Of a stretch of 64,000 nt of DNA, positions 49,931 to 63,005 are shown in pieces; position 1 is the stretch's first letter; each line of letters opens with the position of its first letter. The translations under genes and the position numbers were made by a program. The notes beneath the pieces are model-generated. The model was not told where the DNA came from. It made no database searches and saw only the letters and a list, made by a program, of their open reading frames with translations. Source of the DNA: Diphasiastrum complanatum (lineage: Eukaryota; Streptophyta; Lycopodiopsida; Lycopodiales; Lycopodiaceae). The stretch lies in assembly GCA_029204225.1 (NCBI GenBank), contig CM055096.1, forward strand, positions 37,087,986-37,151,985, read 5' to 3'.

Positions 49931-50539
49931 TCTCCCGAAGACAAAAAAAAAACAAAGTCCTTCCAGAGCAATTCAAGAGACATATTCTGAAAGCAAAAGT
50001 AGAAAAAAAGGACAGCGAGAGATTGGCATGGGGTGAGACCATTGCGGAGGAGGATCCATTAGCGACCTACCTTCCCAAAAGTGTCGATGATCAATCATGC
50101 TTTTACTCTGTTGAGGAGGACGATTATAGAGAAATTTCAATTTTTTTTTAAAAAAGACCTTATACACTCTGCATCGCCGATATACCATATGGATTTCAGA
50201 TGAAGGAATCATTAAATAATGATTCTCCTTTCAAATTCACTAAAATCCATAGTTTTATGCAGGGCTTTCTTGAAGTCACAACTTCTCCAATTTAGAGTTG
50301 TTTATTTTCATTCTTCTTGACAGTCAACATCAGTACAGAAAGTTCTACTAACTTTTTGTAATGCGAGAATAGAGAATGTTGTGTGGTAAGTTTTCAAGTT
50401 CCTGAATTATTGATTCGTATTTTAATTCATATTTTTATTTTAAATTTTTTATTTTAAAGTTAAAATTTTAAGCTTATTTTACTTGTAATGTTCCATGTCA
50501 GGTACCAGCCCAATGTTAAGAACTCAGGAGAAACTTGAA

Positions 50540-51329
50540 TTTGAAATTTTCTTTTGTTTTAAAGAATAATTGCATTTATATTTTTTGATGAATTGTGTTT
50601 TGAAATCTTTTTAATTGATTTAATATTCTTAAGTTTATTTTTTTAACAATTTAAAATTTAGAATTTGAAATATTATAGAATTTTAACATTGATAATTATT
50701 ACCAAAAATTAAAATTGTAACAATTTGTCAAGTTTACCATATTTTATGTGTTTTTATAATATTTTTTGTAAAAAAAAATATTGTTAGAAATTATAAGAAA
50801 TGAAAATATTTTTTAGATTTGTTTTTAGGGTGATTTAAATATTTTCACAAATCATTTAATCTCGATTATTGTAAAGTAGTTCTATTTGCGTTTATTTAAT
50901 GTTTAAATATTTAATAAACTTACGTGGGTGTAAGTAAAGATTTTCAAAATTTTAAAATTTTAAAAAATATTGATTCAAATTTTTAACATAATCTAAAAAA
51001 TATTTTTTTCGATACAAGAATTGTAATTTAGAAAACTTTTAAAACTCCAAAAAAAAAAAAACACTATAACTTTTGTTTTAAGTAAGCAAAAAATATTTTT
51101 TAGGCATTTTAGTGGTTGTGTATCTAATGATGCGTTGTCTTAAAATAATATTATGCGGTATGTAATATTATGCGATATGTAACTATGATGGATTTATGAA
51201 ATTTGCAAAACAAAACCTGCTTTTTAAGTATACTTTTATAGATAGAGTTGAATGTGATAACTATAATACCTGAACCTTGCGGTTATGTCCTATTTCAGAA
51301 TATCACCACATATCCCCTCCCTGCGGCGT

Positions 51330-51330
<1 letters not shown>
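50540..51330. other. Very AT-rich spacer
   Basis: No gene recognised. Its composition mirrors 44040-44857 on the other side of the locus, which would fit AT-rich element ends, but no terminal inverted repeat was demonstrated. Confidence 0.4.
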
Positions 51331-52480
<1,150 letters not shown>

Positions 52481-52827
52481 ATTATAAACACTATCACAGA
52501 AGGATCATCGTAGGTGGATTCCGAGGACTAGAATTCATGTAAAAATTGCTCATAAACAACTTCAAAAGGCTTTTATGAAAAGCTGGTCAAAACTCTCTTA
52601 GTGGTTCAATTGGTGAGCAAAGCGGATCAAAAGATAGAGCAAGGGTAGTAGCATCTCAGTTTTGAGAGGATTTGAAAATCCATTTAGGGTGGGAGGAGAA
52701 AGGAGCAGTTTTGTGAATTGCCAAAAAGTGGCCTAGTTGACAAAAAAAAAAGTCACGGATCTTTCTATGTACTTGATAGAACTGGGAACTGTAAATTGCT
52801 ACCCAACATCCTACTGTAGAGGCCAAG

Positions 52828-55328
52828 CTATTGGTGAAGTCTTAGAGACAGCCATGAATAAAATCTCGAGCTCCAATGATGTACCTTCATAAGAGACCGA
52901 TACTCAAGATCCATTGGTTGGATCCACTCCTCTTCTTTCCTTGCTTGATCTATACTTGTAGGCTCATCCAAAGAGGTTAGGAAAGCAACATAATTTCCAG
53001 AAACTACTTGCTTACCCTTTTGATCATATGTGAGCCTTGAAGGTACTTGTCTTTCTCTTGATGTTCTCCTTGGCTTTTGACTTGATGAAGGTCCATCATC
53101 ACCACCATCCAAAGTAGGATCCTTCTCATCAACATCAAGAATGTTAGAACCATCTACTTTACCATCAATCATGCTTGAAGACATGACATCTCTACCAACA
53201 ATCACTTTGTTAGTAGAAGGAATGTAAACCTTGTAGGCTTTACTCACCTCACTATATCCAACAAAAATACCTCTTCTTGAAGATGGATCCTCCTTGGTCC
53301 TATCATCAAGAGTAATGTTGACATAGCATGTACATCCAAAGGTTCTTAGAAAGTTGACACTCGGCCTCCTCTTGAATAGCATCTCAAAAGGTGTCCTTCC
53401 ATCCAAAATAGCACTCGACCACCGCACAAGAAATTGGCACACAACAAAGCTTGATCCCAAAATGGTCTGTCAAGATTAGCACTTAACCTCATAGCTTTAG
53501 CACTTTCACATAAAGTTCTATTCTTCCTTTCAGCCACTCCATTTTGTTGTGGGGTCCTTGATGTTGTATACTCCCTCTTGATCCCATGCTCATCACAAAA
53601 GGCCTTGAACTTGTTAGATATGTACTCACCACCATTGTCACCTCTCAAGCACTTGATATTTGTGGAGAATTGGTTCTCCCTTGCATTCTTGAAGTTGACA
53701 AAGACATCATACACTTCATCCTTGCTCTTTAGTAGATAGATCCAACAAAATCTACTAAAATCATCAATGAATGTTACATACATCTTAGCTCCACTATTGC
53801 TAATTGTAGTAAATCCATGAATATCCGAATGTACAAGTTGAAAAGGCTTTGTAGATCTAGAAATAGATCTAGTATAAGGTAGTCTATGTGACTTAGACAA
53901 AGCACAAGACTCACAAACATGCTTGTCAATACTTAAGGAACTTGGAAGACCAATCACAACCTTCTTCCTTGCCATTACCTCCAATGACTTGAAGTTGAGG
54001 TGTCCCATCCTTTTGTGCCAAACCTCTTGAATAGAAATTTGCTCCCTTGCAACACATCCAACTTGGTTAGCAATAACACAAGCATCAAGTTTGAACAACT
54101 TCCCTTGCCTTTTACCTTTTCCAATCAAGACATCCTTCCTTTTGATCAAACAAGCATCTCCATCAAACTCCACCTTGAGGCCCTTACTTAGCATTTGACT
54201 CACACTAAGCAAATTCTTGGTAATAGATGGAATAAACAAGACATCCTCCAAATGAACATTCCTATTTGTAGAGAGAGAAATAGGAATTGTGCCAATCCCT
54301 TTGATTGCACACTCACCATCATTGGCCGTGTAGATCACCCTCTTGTCATCTCCATATGCCAACAAAGAAGTGAAGTACTCTTTGTGAAAGGTCATGTGGG
54401 AACTTGCTCCACTATCAATCCACCAAGGATCTAGATCTCCATCATTAGCAAGCATACATGAAGACATCACAAAAGCATCATCATTTGCATCTTGCACATC
54501 CAAACCATCCTCATCAAGATTAAGATTACCTTGCTTGTCTCCTCGATCTCTCTTCTTCTTGTAGCACTCACTTGCAAAGTGTCCTTTGATGCCACAATAG
54601 AAGCACTTGAGCTTTGATCTATCCTTCTTTTTGCCACTTGAAGAAGCATCCACTTGATCTTGCCCTTTAGACCACTTGCTTTTGGTTTTTCCCTTGAATT
54701 TGCCCTTTGTGAACATAGCATCCTCTTGAAGTGTCGATGTAGATCCACCTCTTGCTTGAAGCCTATATTCCTCATTGATCAAGATATCTTGAAGATCCAT
54801 CAAACTTGGCAAAGTCTTTTGAATAGCAATACTTTGAACAATGTTAGCATGAGCATCCAACAAGCCATTAAGAATCACTTGAATAAGCTCTCCTTCCTTA
54901 ATGCTTTCATCTATGCAAGCTAACTCATCATTCAATGCTTTCATTCTCAAAACAAAAGTACTTGGACTTTCTTCATTCTTTTGCAAACAAGAAAAGCTTT
55001 GCCTTCTTAGAGTCAACACTCTAGAAGTAGACTTGGATTCATAAAGCTTCTTCAATGAATTCCAAGCTTCCAAAGATGATGTGCACTTACCAACTTCCTC
55101 GAGAAGTTCATTGGTAACATTCATCTTTATCATGTGTAGAGCCTTCTTGGCCCTCTTGTCATACCTCAATTGATCTTGTTGTGTTGCTGGTCTCTCCTCC
55201 AAACCTACAACAATATCCAAAACATCATTCATCTCAAGAAGTGACTCCATCCTCACTTTCCATAATGAATAGTTACTTGAGGTAAGCCTATCATTGGCTT
55301 CCAACATGACTCCAATTGAGGTTGCCAT
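52828..55328 (-). CDS. Copia Gag-protease-integrase polyprotein, one frameshift
   Basis: The main frame (55328-53346) runs MATSIGVMLEAND, UBN2 Gag (SSNYSLWKVRME), CCHC knuckle (CFYCGIKGHFASEC), protease (WWIDSGASSHM), His/Cys zinc domain (KRMGHLN ... CESC), then an integrase core with intact triad: HSDIHG, RGDNGGEY and NGVAERKN. A one-base shift near 53400-53440 moves the frame to 53460-52828, which gives the integrase C-terminal part (TPFEMLFKRRPSV, GCTCYVN, GIFVGYSE). It ends at the first residues of the reverse transcriptase linker (EEWIQ). Reverse transcriptase and RNase H are absent. Gag and protease could be made; full transposition could not occur without help. The primer-binding site and LTR lie to the right. 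Confidence 0.93.
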
Positions 55329-55916
55329 GTAGCAATGACCTGATCTTCTCTTTCAACCTGCTTCAATGCACAAAGCACTCCTTTGAACAACAACAAATGC
55401 TTTCAAAAGAAATCACCAAGATTTGAAACTATCTCACAAATTCTCTTCTAGCACTTATCCAAGCAAATCAACACATAGAATCATGGAATCTTGATCAACC
55501 TATGATCTATCCTCAATCTAATGACTTTTGCCACTTCCTAAGATTGAAACACACTCAAATGAAGTCCAGCAACCTCACTATCTAGATATCCAATCAAAAT
55601 TAGAGTTTTGACAAAATCACAAAAAATTGACTATTCCAAATCTACATGCAAATGCTGAAAATTTGTTATGCAATCTATAAGCCACCACTTAGGCTGAACC
55701 AATGATCCAAAAATCGGCCAAATCCAGCATGTGAATTCAAAAAATGGAATTGAACAAGTATATTGACCTATTTAGTATTTTGATCTACAAAAGATCCAAT
55801 CTACAAAAGCAAAAAATCCGATTTTGGTGTAGGATCCTCTCTAGCATGCTCTAGACTTGATATCTTCACCAAATCATTGATAGATCTGATTTCCTCCTTC
55901 ATAACCTGAAACACAA

Positions 55917-55928
55917 GCTCTGATACCA
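55917..55928 (-). promoter_or_regulatory. Primer-binding site (initiator Met tRNA)
   Basis: On the minus strand this reads TGGTATCAGAGC, directly beside the LTR that starts (plus strand) TGTGAAAG at 55929. Confidence 0.9.
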
Positions 55929-56600
55929 TGTGAAAGATTTCAGATCCTTAAGGTCCAATCTACTTGAATGATCTTTGGTTAGAAAGAGAAATACACTATC
56001 AATTTCACCAATGTAGAAAAATCAGCATCTACACACAATTTGAGATGCAAATACTAATAGAATTTGATCAAACTTGAATTTAATGATTATGTACTGTTGC
56101 TGTCCGTACAAAACCAGCAAGATATTGTATTTTACACGTGTGGATCCAGAAATAACAAATATAGGTCATTCTACACATAGAATTGCAAGCAATCACCAAG
56201 ATAGTGCACCAATGGATAGTAGAACCCAAGAGAACCATGTATAAGCATGAAATGAGATAGAGAAGAGAGAAGATGACTCTCTCCACAAGTTACATCCTTT
56301 TATAGCAGGTCCAAACCCTATTTGGCCACTTGGCTTTCCCACCAAAATGCTAACCCTACCAATTTTGGGTCTAGATTCACTGTACCCAACTTATTCAAAT
56401 TGAATCTACTCAAACTTGCATTCTATCTTTCCCACACTTTCAAAAAGTGTTTATTCAAATGAAATTTAGACTAATGAACTTTGAAAAGTCAACCTCTAAG
56501 TCTAAAACAAGTTTTGGCCTCAATATGCCAAATATGGAAATATTGCAAAATGTGATGAAACTAGTTGAATCTTTCACAAAGTTGTGACGGAAAACTGCAA
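55929..56600 (-). repeat. 5' LTR of the minus-strand copia copy
   Basis: The LTR adjoins the primer-binding site. On the minus strand a TATAAAAGG box lies at about 56296-56305, a fitting core promoter for the element RNA. The outer border is not certain. Blocks around 56190-56480 recur in inverted orientation at 56990-57345. Confidence 0.65.
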
Positions 56601-56939
56601 CTAGGGTATTATGGGAAAAACCCATGGATCTCAGTCTATTCAAGATCAATTTTGGAGCTGTGATCATGGAGGTAGAGCGCCCTGATGCTGTTAAGAGACT
56701 AGAATTCAGCCATGTGCAGCCGTGGATCCAAGCGGATATTGGATCGATCCAAGGAGGGCAGCCATCGTTGAAAAAGCCAGCAAGGAGGAAGAGATAGTGA
56801 AGAGAAGGGAGGAGACCGTGAGGAGGATGTCGGGTGCCCTCAGTCAAAGCCAACCCGTTGCGCATTTGAGGGAGTAGTGGTCCAAGGAAATGGCTTCGGC
56901 TCACAAGAATGTGATGAACCTCAAGGTCAGGCGCAATGT

Positions 56940-57241
56940 GTGAGAAATTTCAACTAGTTTTGCTATTTTGGTCATATTTGTATATTTGAAAATTGAGGCC
57001 AATTATCATATTAGACTTAGAGTTTGACTTTTCAAAGTTATATTAGTCTAAAGGCATTTGAATAAACACTTTTTGTAAGTGTGGGAAAGTGTAGTACACG
57101 AGTTTTAGAGATTCAAGTTTGAATGTGGAGACATTGGAATCTAGTCCACATTAATGGCTGGGTTTTTGTTATGGAGGAAACCAAACTCATTAATGAGTCA
57201 CGGATCTACTATATATAGCTATACACTCATGGGAAGAGACA

Positions 57242-57286
<45 letters not shown>

Positions 57287-57360
57287 CTCACTTCATGCTT
57301 ATACCTGAGTTCTCTTGGGTTCATCTATCCATTGGTGCACTATATTTGTGATATCTTACA
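56940..57360 (+). repeat. Inverted related LTR fragment
   Basis: Reverse-complement matches to 56190-56600 include CTATCCATTGGTGCACTAT, GGGTTCATC-type and GACTTTTCAAAG blocks. It carries its own TATATATAG box near 57211-57219 and a (TC)n run at 57245-57283, and ends CTTACA. It is therefore a second LTR copy in the opposite orientation. The 340 bp between the two copies are unrelated and more GC-rich. Confidence 0.6.
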
Positions 57361-58080
57361 ATTGACGCTTTAACATTTGTGTTGGTTTGCATGAGTGTGC
57401 ATGGGCTTGTTTGTTGCCTTGTCATAGGGATTTAGATCTGAGTCAAAGTTGTACATGGTTGTGCATTTGCTATGCTAGAAACAAAGTAGTCATTTGTGTT
57501 TGCATGATACATTGTGAGTCAAACCTGGTGGTTTGTTGGTGTGCTTGAGTGTGAGTTAAGTACAAAGTAGCATGGATATGCATAACATCTTTTGGACACT
57601 CCAAACATTGCTACAGTTTGTATTTCTTTACTCCTTTCTCATTTGAGCTTAAGGGCGAGAATTAGAAATCAGGTTGTGATCTGATTCATTAGTGTAAGAT
57701 CTAAATGTGATAATGTAATTAGTGTACAATTTACATGGTTCACTGTATATAATTGCGATCGGGACGTGACCCATTAGGATATATTGATCGTCCACTGATC
57801 CTGTAGCCGGCTACTTGGGTTAGACGAGTAGCCACACGTAGGGAAATTAGTCTATATAGTGTTATTTCTAGTACTTGCTATACTCAAGGGCATGTTCTGA
57901 GTGTGTCGGTCGAATTTGGCCATGTTGGGCTGGCAAGTGGTAGGCCAATTTCAGGACACATGTCTTTTTCATGCAAGTTGTGGATTTCCTATATGTACAA
58001 TTTTTCTTTGTAATGCATTTAAGCTTTTGTTGTGCCATCTTCGAGATCTTGTGAGTGGCTATGGTGATTGATTGATGTGA
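57361..58080. other. Intergenic, nothing recognised
   Basis: No gene, LTR or RNA gene recognised. Confidence 0.35.
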
Positions 58081-58089
58081 TCTTCATAC

Positions 58090-58610
58090 TGCACTAGATT
58101 CTATCGAAATTTCAACTATATGCAAAGGATATGAACAAACCTATGGGATTGACTACATAGAGACTTTCAGAGAAAGGTATCTTACCAACATACTTTACAG
58201 GTATGGCGTGGAAGAATGCAAGTCGACAGACTTGCCTATAGATCCGAGATTCAAACTGTCAAAGGAAATCTGCCCGATGAATGAAGCAGAGAAGAAGGAA
58301 ATGTGCAAATAACCCTATCAGTCGATAGTCAGATTGATCATGTATGCCATGGTCTGCACTCGACTTGATCTAGCCTATACAGTCAGTACACTATCACAAT
58401 TTATGTCGAATCCCAGCCTACCTCACTAGAAAGCTCCACTTAGAGCAATAAGATACATTCAAGCCACTAAGCACTATGCTCTATGTTATAATGGAAATAT
58501 ATAGGATGCTCTGACATTACTTTGTTATTTCGATTCTGATTGGGCTGGTAATGTGGATACACAAATATTCACTTCTAACTATCTTTGCTTTCTAGCAGGA
58601 TGACCCATTT
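58090..58610 (+). pseudogene. Copia reverse-transcriptase end and RNase H remnant
   Basis: The plus strand shows a stop-ridden copia C-terminal region: NEAEKKEM, then SIVRLIMYAMVCTRLDLAYTV and TLSQFMSNPS, the IRYIQATKHYALCY block, and CYFDSDWAGNVDT with the RNase H Asp pair. In a complete element this domain removes the RNA strand during reverse transcription. It ends at LAG near 58600, where Helitron-like sequence begins. Confidence 0.85.
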
Positions 58611-58611
58611 C

Positions 58612-59645
58612 ATCCCGTCGTATATGTCACCTGAGGTTGAGTCTAGATTAGCTAGGACTAAAAGGTTGAGACGTAGATACTATGCAAAGAGGGCATTTTT
58701 AGGTAGGGGTGGTCCAACACACTATGTTATGCCTAAGGAGGTGCGTAATCACCCATCATATATGATTTCAGAGGTAGACTCTTGATCTGCTAGAGCTAGG
58801 ACAACAGGGGCATAGATTTCAGGCAAAGTGGGTTGGTATGTTATTTGAGGTGCACAGATCACTCATGACTCCATCCCATCATGATTTGGGATGGATGGAG
58901 TTTGCATGTGGTTGTTGTTCGGCCTTGCGATGGAAAGCAGAAAGGAATAGCCATTTATGTTGCATGAAAGACAAGGTGCGCTTGCCTTTGATTCCATCGC
59001 GGCCTTCTGAGCTACTTCGTTTGTACACGTCCTCTAATGACTCGGGATCTTAGGAGGAACGTTTGGAGTTACAATAACTCGTTGGCATTTGCATCTCTTG
59101 GGGTGAATCTGGATAGATGCATCTCCAACTTTGTAGGTAGCGCATAAAAATTTCGAGTCTCTGGGCGATTGTACCATCACATTGGTGGTTTTTTGTCATT
59201 AGACAGGCCTTCATTTTTGCATATTTACTTCAGGGATGGTGATGATTTGCAGGTGGATAAGAGATTATCTCTGAACCCCAAGCTTAGGCGTGATGTTCTC
59301 TCTGTCTTGCAAAGCATGATGATAAATGTGAGTCCATTTGTGCAACATTTTAAGAACGTTGCGCGGATCATGCGGGAGAATGTCACAATGGATATTCGTG
59401 TCCGCATTGTATCAAGTTGTTCACAAAGAGAGTGAGCAGACAATTCAATACCCCCACGAGTAATGAGATTGTTGTGCTTATGCCTTTACATGAGAGCCCA
59501 AGCGACGGAATGCTTGACATCATATTGCATTCCATTCAGGATGGCTTGTAGTTCATCACACAACATCATTCGTCATATGATGCATTGCATTTTGTACTAT
59601 TATTTCCATTTGGTACTGATGGGTGGTATCTAAGAATCCCACATG
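58612..59645 (+). pseudogene. Helitron Rep/helicase N-terminal fragment
   Basis: The plus strand carries the N-terminal (Helitron_like_N) region in pieces. A repeated Arg-rich EVESRLARTKRLRRR stretch comes first. Then a zinc-like part with FACGCCSALRWKAER (58890-58950) and a KVRLPLIPSRPSELLRLY block follow. NNSLAFASLGVNLDR and RVSGRLYHHIGGF come next, then FLHIYFRDG, VLSVLQSMM, NPFVQ-like VSPFVQHFKNVARIM, and YDALHFVLLFPFGTDGW at 59580-59625. Helitron proteins nick and unwind DNA for rolling-circle transposition. The Rep HUH and helicase domains are missing, and several stops and frameshifts occur. The last part continues in frame into gypsy sequence. Confidence 0.88.
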
Positions 59646-61260
59646 TGCACGTTAGAGATGACGCATCGGCATCAATATATGCTATTGGATCAATTTTGAT
59701 GCAACCAGGTGAATACAAGAAGGACTATCCCATTAGATTTGCAACTCGACAGCTTACAGATCTTGAGAGGAATTATTCGACAACAGAACGAGAAGCGTTG
59801 GCCATGGTTTTTTTTGTTAACAAATTTTGACATTATCTAATGTTAACGCATTTTGTATTTTATACTGATCACCAGCCGTTACTTTATTTAGTGAACAAGA
59901 CATGCAACATGGGACATATTGCAAGATGGCTACTTTTATTACCGAATTTGATTTTCGAGTTGTGGTTTGAAAAGGTAAACAACATGGTCTTGCTGACCAT
60001 GTTTCAAGAATCGAATCAGTCCCGATTAATAGTAAAGTGGATGATGAACTACCAGATGCTACGTTGTTTTATGTTGAAGTAAAACCTAAGTGGGAAGCAG
60101 ATATTGTTGAATATCTGATGTTAGGCCAACCTAATGACTCTCTGACAAAAGTACAAAAAAAACAATTAATTCTTAAGGAACGACCTTATCAATTGATTGT
60201 AGGTCAATTGTATTGACATGGAATGGATGATATTTTGAGAAGATGTGTGTTGCCTCATGAAGTACTTGAACTAATCATGTTTTCACATGATGGGATGGGA
60301 GGAGGACATTTTTCAACATATATCACTATTCACAAACTTTTACAATCATGGTGTTGGCTGACACTTCATAAGGATATTGAAAACTATATTCAGTCATGTG
60401 ATGTATGTCAATGAGCACGGCGTCCTACCAAGCAAAATTATGAACCTTTGCATCCGGTTTTATTGCATGCACCATTCGAGAAATGGGGACTTGACTATGT
60501 TGGTCCGATTCATCCTACGGCAAGAGGATCTCAAGCCCGATATATCATCGTAGCAATGGATTATATGACCAAGTGGTTCAAGGCAAAAGCAATTAGAATT
60601 GTTGATGCTAAGTTCTTTTATGAGCACATCATTGTTAGATTTGGATGTCCTATCGAGATCGTAAGTGATCGTGGCACACACTCTATCAACGAAATGATAA
60701 AGTATTTATTGAAAGACTTTTTCATTCCTTCAGATCTTTTTTGTGTAATCGGTGATCGTGCCATGACTTGCGATGAGCTTTCTTTGCTGCTAATGCATGT
60801 ACTGCCATCAATCTGGTTTCACATAGTTGATGTAAAGCCTCATGACGCATTTGTAAGGATTTTGAATCATCCAATCATTTTGTTGATGCTATACATAAAA
60901 ATGGTACTAAAAATTCAATCGACATCACTACATCTTGACCATAAACTAGTTGAAATGGTGTCTGATTCGTACTAACTTTGTAAGCGGTTCTGAATTCCCA
61001 TAATGTTGCATGAAGTTTATGTTCCCAATCAAAATGACTTGCTTCAACCGTTTTTGTACCCCTTCGATAATACGATCTAGCATTGATATATAAAACCAAG
61101 CTGATCAAAGGAAAATGAAGTTTACAGGTGAAGGATTATACAAAGTGAAAGAGATACTATCCTACAGAACAATTATATTAGAACATTTGGATGGAAAACG
61201 TTTTGACACCCCAGTGAATGACAGTTGACTACGCAAGTTTTGGCAGCCCGTTCAGCCAGT
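59640..61260 (+). pseudogene. Ty3/gypsy RNase H-integrase remnant with inverted segment
   Basis: RNase H starts at 59650 (DDASASIYAIGSILMQ), with NYSTTEREALAMV and YTDHQPLLYLV. The integrase zinc domain (about 60220-60415, HDGMGGGHFS then CDVC) is followed by the core: GLDYVGPI with the first Asp and VSDRGTH with the second. Near 60730 the plus-strand coding stops, and the next part of the protein is read on the minus strand. The catalytic-Glu region is lost. At 61109-61220 coding resumes on the plus strand with KFTGEGLYKVKEIL and LEHLDGKRF, the C-terminal part. Stops at about 59828, 60215 and 60412 inactivate it further. Its N-terminal half (Gag, protease, reverse transcriptase) is replaced by Helitron sequence. 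Confidence 0.88.
60740..61108 (-). pseudogene. Inverted gypsy integrase segment
   Basis: Read on the minus strand, this gives HFDWEHKLHATLWEFRTAYK, then TPFQLVYGQDVV, then MRHEALHQLCETRLMAVHA and SWHDHRLHKKDL. This is the stretch that should follow the integrase core on the plus strand. It is flanked on both sides by plus-strand parts of the same element, so it marks an inversion of about 370 bp. Confidence 0.85.
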
Positions 61261-61269
61261 TCAACCAGC

Positions 61270-63005
61270 ATGATCCAACAGCTTATCAGTTTACTTTTAT
61301 TGTCTTGCAATTTTCATGTTTTACACTACTTGGGTGTTTCTTTTTATTGAAAAAGACAGTGAAAAAAAAAAACAGTCATCAAATCAAAAAAAGTTGAAGA
61401 AATCAAATTTTGATAGAAAATGACTTAGAGAATCACTTTTTGAGTCAGATCTTGAATACACCATTTTGAAAACCTTCGCCGAGTTGTCAGATTATGCATC
61501 CAACTTAGATACACCTATATTGAGTTGGGCGAAAGTTATCTTGCAAAGAAAGTACCTATTTTGAGGTTAGACGAACATTCATAAGCTTAGGATATCAAAA
61601 CATATCATTTGATCTTTTTAACTCCAACATTTGCACTTGTTCAACTTCTTTTGATCTTGCTTCAAAAAATTATTCAAAACAATAGTCTATGTTGCATTCA
61701 ACCTGGTCCACTCTTTGCACACTATATAATTAGTTTTTCAAATATGAAGTAACTCTACCAACCTTGTTTAGATTGCCAAAATGCACACAATAAGCATAGT
61801 GAATGCTGAGATAAACACATTTGGTGTCCACTATAACAATTAAAGCACTATGTTCCACATTAAATCAACACAAAACATAATTATTTAGCCGATTCATTGA
61901 AGAAAGGAGTTGCAATCCCCCTTTCCAATAAATGATCACACAAACATGATGACTAATAGCATACAAGAACATTTTGTGAATGGCAACCATTCAATCCACC
62001 TCTATGATTCCCATCCCAATAGACAAACATGTAGGCCAGCATGTCCGACCAATCAGCGGAATCTATCACATTTGCATTCAATTCCTCACGATTTTTTCTC
62101 GCCAAATGAGATCCCAATGTAGCTTCTTGTGATCCTTTATAAGTATTGAATCCCCCAAGGAAGTGCTCAATCACAATACAAAATCACCTTTTTTGTACAC
62201 ATACCCTTCATTGTTGTATATAGTTTTCATTCTTAGTCTCTTTCTTCCAATTGTTTTGATTGTAGACACAAGAAAAATACAAAGAAAATCAAGAGAAGTT
62301 GATGGACATCTACTCCAAATGTGATAGAGAATGTAGTGCTCTAAATGTTGCTTGCAACTTGATTAAAGACCTGCCACAAAATTCATGCCATATCTACAAA
62401 CCTTCACGTTTATAGTACAATAAATTCTAATATATATCCAAAACAAGAAATTGTCCTAGATGTTGTTATGGAGCATTGATATGTTATGTTTGAGGAATAA
62501 CAACTGACAAAATTTGATATGATCAAACTTCTAGGAACATTAGTGGAATACACAACAATATTAGGGCAAATGTGGCAGTTGCTTAGTAAATTGAGTCATG
62601 TGCTTCTATTTGACAAACACAAATTTAAGAATGTACAATTATATTATGTTAAGTAATAAACTTAAATTGTAAATTTGTGACAAATAATATTTTCTTAATA
62701 AAACAATAAGACTCATACCTTGTTCAAATTTTTGTATGCAACACAAAAGATTGGAGGTGATATTGTTATTCTCGAAACAAAATTTGGTCAACCATGTACA
62801 CTGAAGATACAATTTTTCCAAGACACAATAAAATTCGGATTTGGCCTGTCTTAATCATGCCCATTTGATGCAGTTGGTAATAGATACCTAAAATGATGGG
62901 AGTATAAAGCCAAAAAAACTTCCTCTACTTTTTTGGGCATCTCATTCCACCAACAAGTGCTAATGATGGTGGAAAGTGAGGCCAAGAACATTGAAATAGT
63001 GAATA
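61270..63005. other. Intergenic, nothing recognised
   Basis: AT-rich sequence with short unsupported frames and no repeat or RNA gene recognised. Confidence 0.35.

Larger units (their letters stand above)
47677..50538 (+). pseudogene. Multi-exon gene with ParB/sulfiredoxin-like domain
   Basis: A gene starting at ATG 47677 (MSRISFEISGNPQ). Exon borders at 48025/48173, 49511/49614, 49752/49931 and 50385/50502 have GT-AG introns that keep phase. The first exon changes frame in an A-run near 47740. Then comes a Ser/Thr/Pro-rich linker (48173-48505, ended by a TAA). A domain at about 48580-48950 has DRPM, HVHNLKIKF, PLVVLVD, then FFVLGGIHSLQAQKQL, followed by VGLTVEEAKLLAWDHNI. This order resembles the ParB N-terminal (ParB/Srx) fold, where the GG(x)H/R block binds nucleotide. 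Later exons encode a coiled region, a basic segment (RHILKAKVEKKDSERLAWG) and an acidic end. Stops near 48503, 48873 and 48950, and a homopolymer frameshift near 50150, suggest recent decay. The function is unknown; I infer DNA or nucleotide binding within a mobile element. Confidence 0.55.

Noticed and set aside
54000-54923. Plus-strand frames in the copia copy
   Set aside because: They are antisense to the Gag-protease frame at 53346-55328.
60875-61108. Independent minus-strand gene
   Set aside because: Its protein is the missing piece of the surrounding plus-strand gypsy integrase, so it is an inversion.
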